NCBI GenBank assembly: GCA_959600065.1
Contig: CAUGKZ010000159.1
Span: 1-5,153 of the forward strand
Length of the DNA stretch: 5,153 bases
Direction: 5' to 3'
Origin: an uncultured Kroppenstedtia sp.
Lineage (GTDB): Bacteria > Bacillota > Bacilli > Thermoactinomycetales > DSM-45169
Below are positions 4,762 to 5,153 of the stretch, in pieces. Below the pieces are notes generated by a model. It did no database searches. It was not told where the DNA came from and worked only from the letters and a program-made list of their open reading frames with translations. Within the stretch, counting starts at the first letter, position 1, and each line of letters starts with the position of its first letter. A program made the translations under genes and the position numbers.

Positions 4762-5153
4762 TTAGTCAAAGAATTCAATTGCCTCAATTTCATCAGATAC
4801 AATCAGTACTCCACAGGCATTCTCTTTTTGTTCCCCGGTAAACTCTCCATTTTCATCAACTTCCCAAGTCTCCTCTATATAAATTTGATAGTTTGGAGGA
4901 TATGAAGAGGCGTATGATTTACTTGACATTTTCCCACCATATTTTTTGCCGTTTTTAAGGGTAACCACCACCCAATATTTACGGCGCTGACTGAATACCC
5001 AATCCCAGCTGGTACGGAAGGGCTCCCTGGTTCTGCCCAAGGTGTGCTTGATTAAAGGGATTTTTTCTATCCAGAACCGAGCTTTTTCAACCAGATGATC
5101 ACTAAAGGCCAAAGGATCGGAAATAGGATTACAAGAGCGATCAATAGGATCCA
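4762..5153 (-). CDS. DUF6338-like protein, C-terminal soluble domain; 5' part beyond the window and apparently off-frame
   Basis: The soluble-domain frame runs from the window edge (first full codon at 5151) to a TAA at 4762. Its only usable start inside the window is a TTG at 5112, without a clear ribosome binding site. Conserved-looking segments are TSWDWVFSQRRKYWVVV, LKNGKKYGG, KSYASSYPP, IYIEETWEVDENGEF and a C-terminal DEIEAIEFFD. These fit my memory of the DUF6338 family: N-terminal membrane helices, then a small beta-rich domain beginning with a WDY-F motif and ending in an EAIEFF-type strand. In this window the hydrophobic helix expected just before that domain lies in another frame (5067-5153), so the gene may be frameshifted. 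GC is about 37% over 4741-4980, far below the yunD region. Function is unknown; a membrane-anchored cytoplasmic domain is the likely architecture. Confidence 0.65.
   Translation of the reverse strand, partial: DPIDRSCNPISDPLAFSDHLVEKARFWIEKIPLIKHTLGRTREPFRTSWDWVFSQRRKYWVVVTLKNGKKYGGKMSSKSYASSYPPNYQIYIEETWEVDENGEFTGEQKENACGVLIVSDEIEAIEFFD
5067..5153 (-). other. Off-frame transmembrane segment belonging to the DUF6338-like gene
   Basis: This frame enters from the window edge and encodes about 22 hydrophobic residues (beginning WILLIALVILFPILW), then WLKKLGSG and a TAG at 5067-5069. It looks like a membrane helix with a positively charged end. Shifting back by one base at the A-run (TTTTT at 5083-5087 on the + strand) continues it as WLKKARFWIEK and straight into the DUF6338-like domain. 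The helix and domain are therefore probably parts of one protein. Confidence 0.6.

Overview
The window looks like a chromosomal segment of a spore-forming Gram-positive Bacillota, plausibly Thermoactinomycetaceae or a neighbouring Bacillales family. Strong AGGAGG-type ribosome binding sites, sigma-A-like promoters, short rho-independent terminators, and the YunF/YunE/YunD/YunC set known from Bacillus subtilis all point that way. The exact genus is inference. The core of the window is GC-rich (about 63% by hand count over 1801-1920), whereas the right end is clearly AT-richer (about 37% GC over 4741-4980).

Left part (1-2700, + strand): the 3' end of a DUF72/YunF gene, then a TauE/SafE-family permease (YunE-like), then a two-domain metallophosphatase/5'-nucleotidase (YunD-like). 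The last two are 22 nt apart and probably form one transcription unit.

Middle (2702-3984): queT, a queuosine-precursor transporter substrate-binding component, lies on the - strand. It converges on yunD with one base between the stop codons. It is divergent from an 84-aa DUF6154-like acidic protein, which is followed by yunC (DUF1805) and a strong terminator. The divergent intergenic region holds a TATAAT box for queT, a sigma-A-like promoter for the DUF6154-like gene and two short inverted repeats. No canonical preQ1 riboswitch was recognised. The gap before yunC contains a match to the mother-cell sporulation sigma-K consensus.

Right part (4030-5153): a stand-alone small protein with winged-helix character has its own sigma-A-like promoter and ends at a hairpin terminator that can work in both directions. 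Coming in from the right edge on the - strand is an AT-rich two-gene cassette: a membrane-anchored DUF6338-like protein followed 16 nt later by a 54-codon basic, hydrophilic ORF. The transmembrane part of the DUF6338-like protein is in a different frame from its soluble domain. The change can be placed at a short A-run, consistent with a one-base deletion, a sequencing error or a -1 frameshift. This cassette is the least ordinary part of the window. I see no CRISPR array, insertion sequence, tRNA or rRNA.
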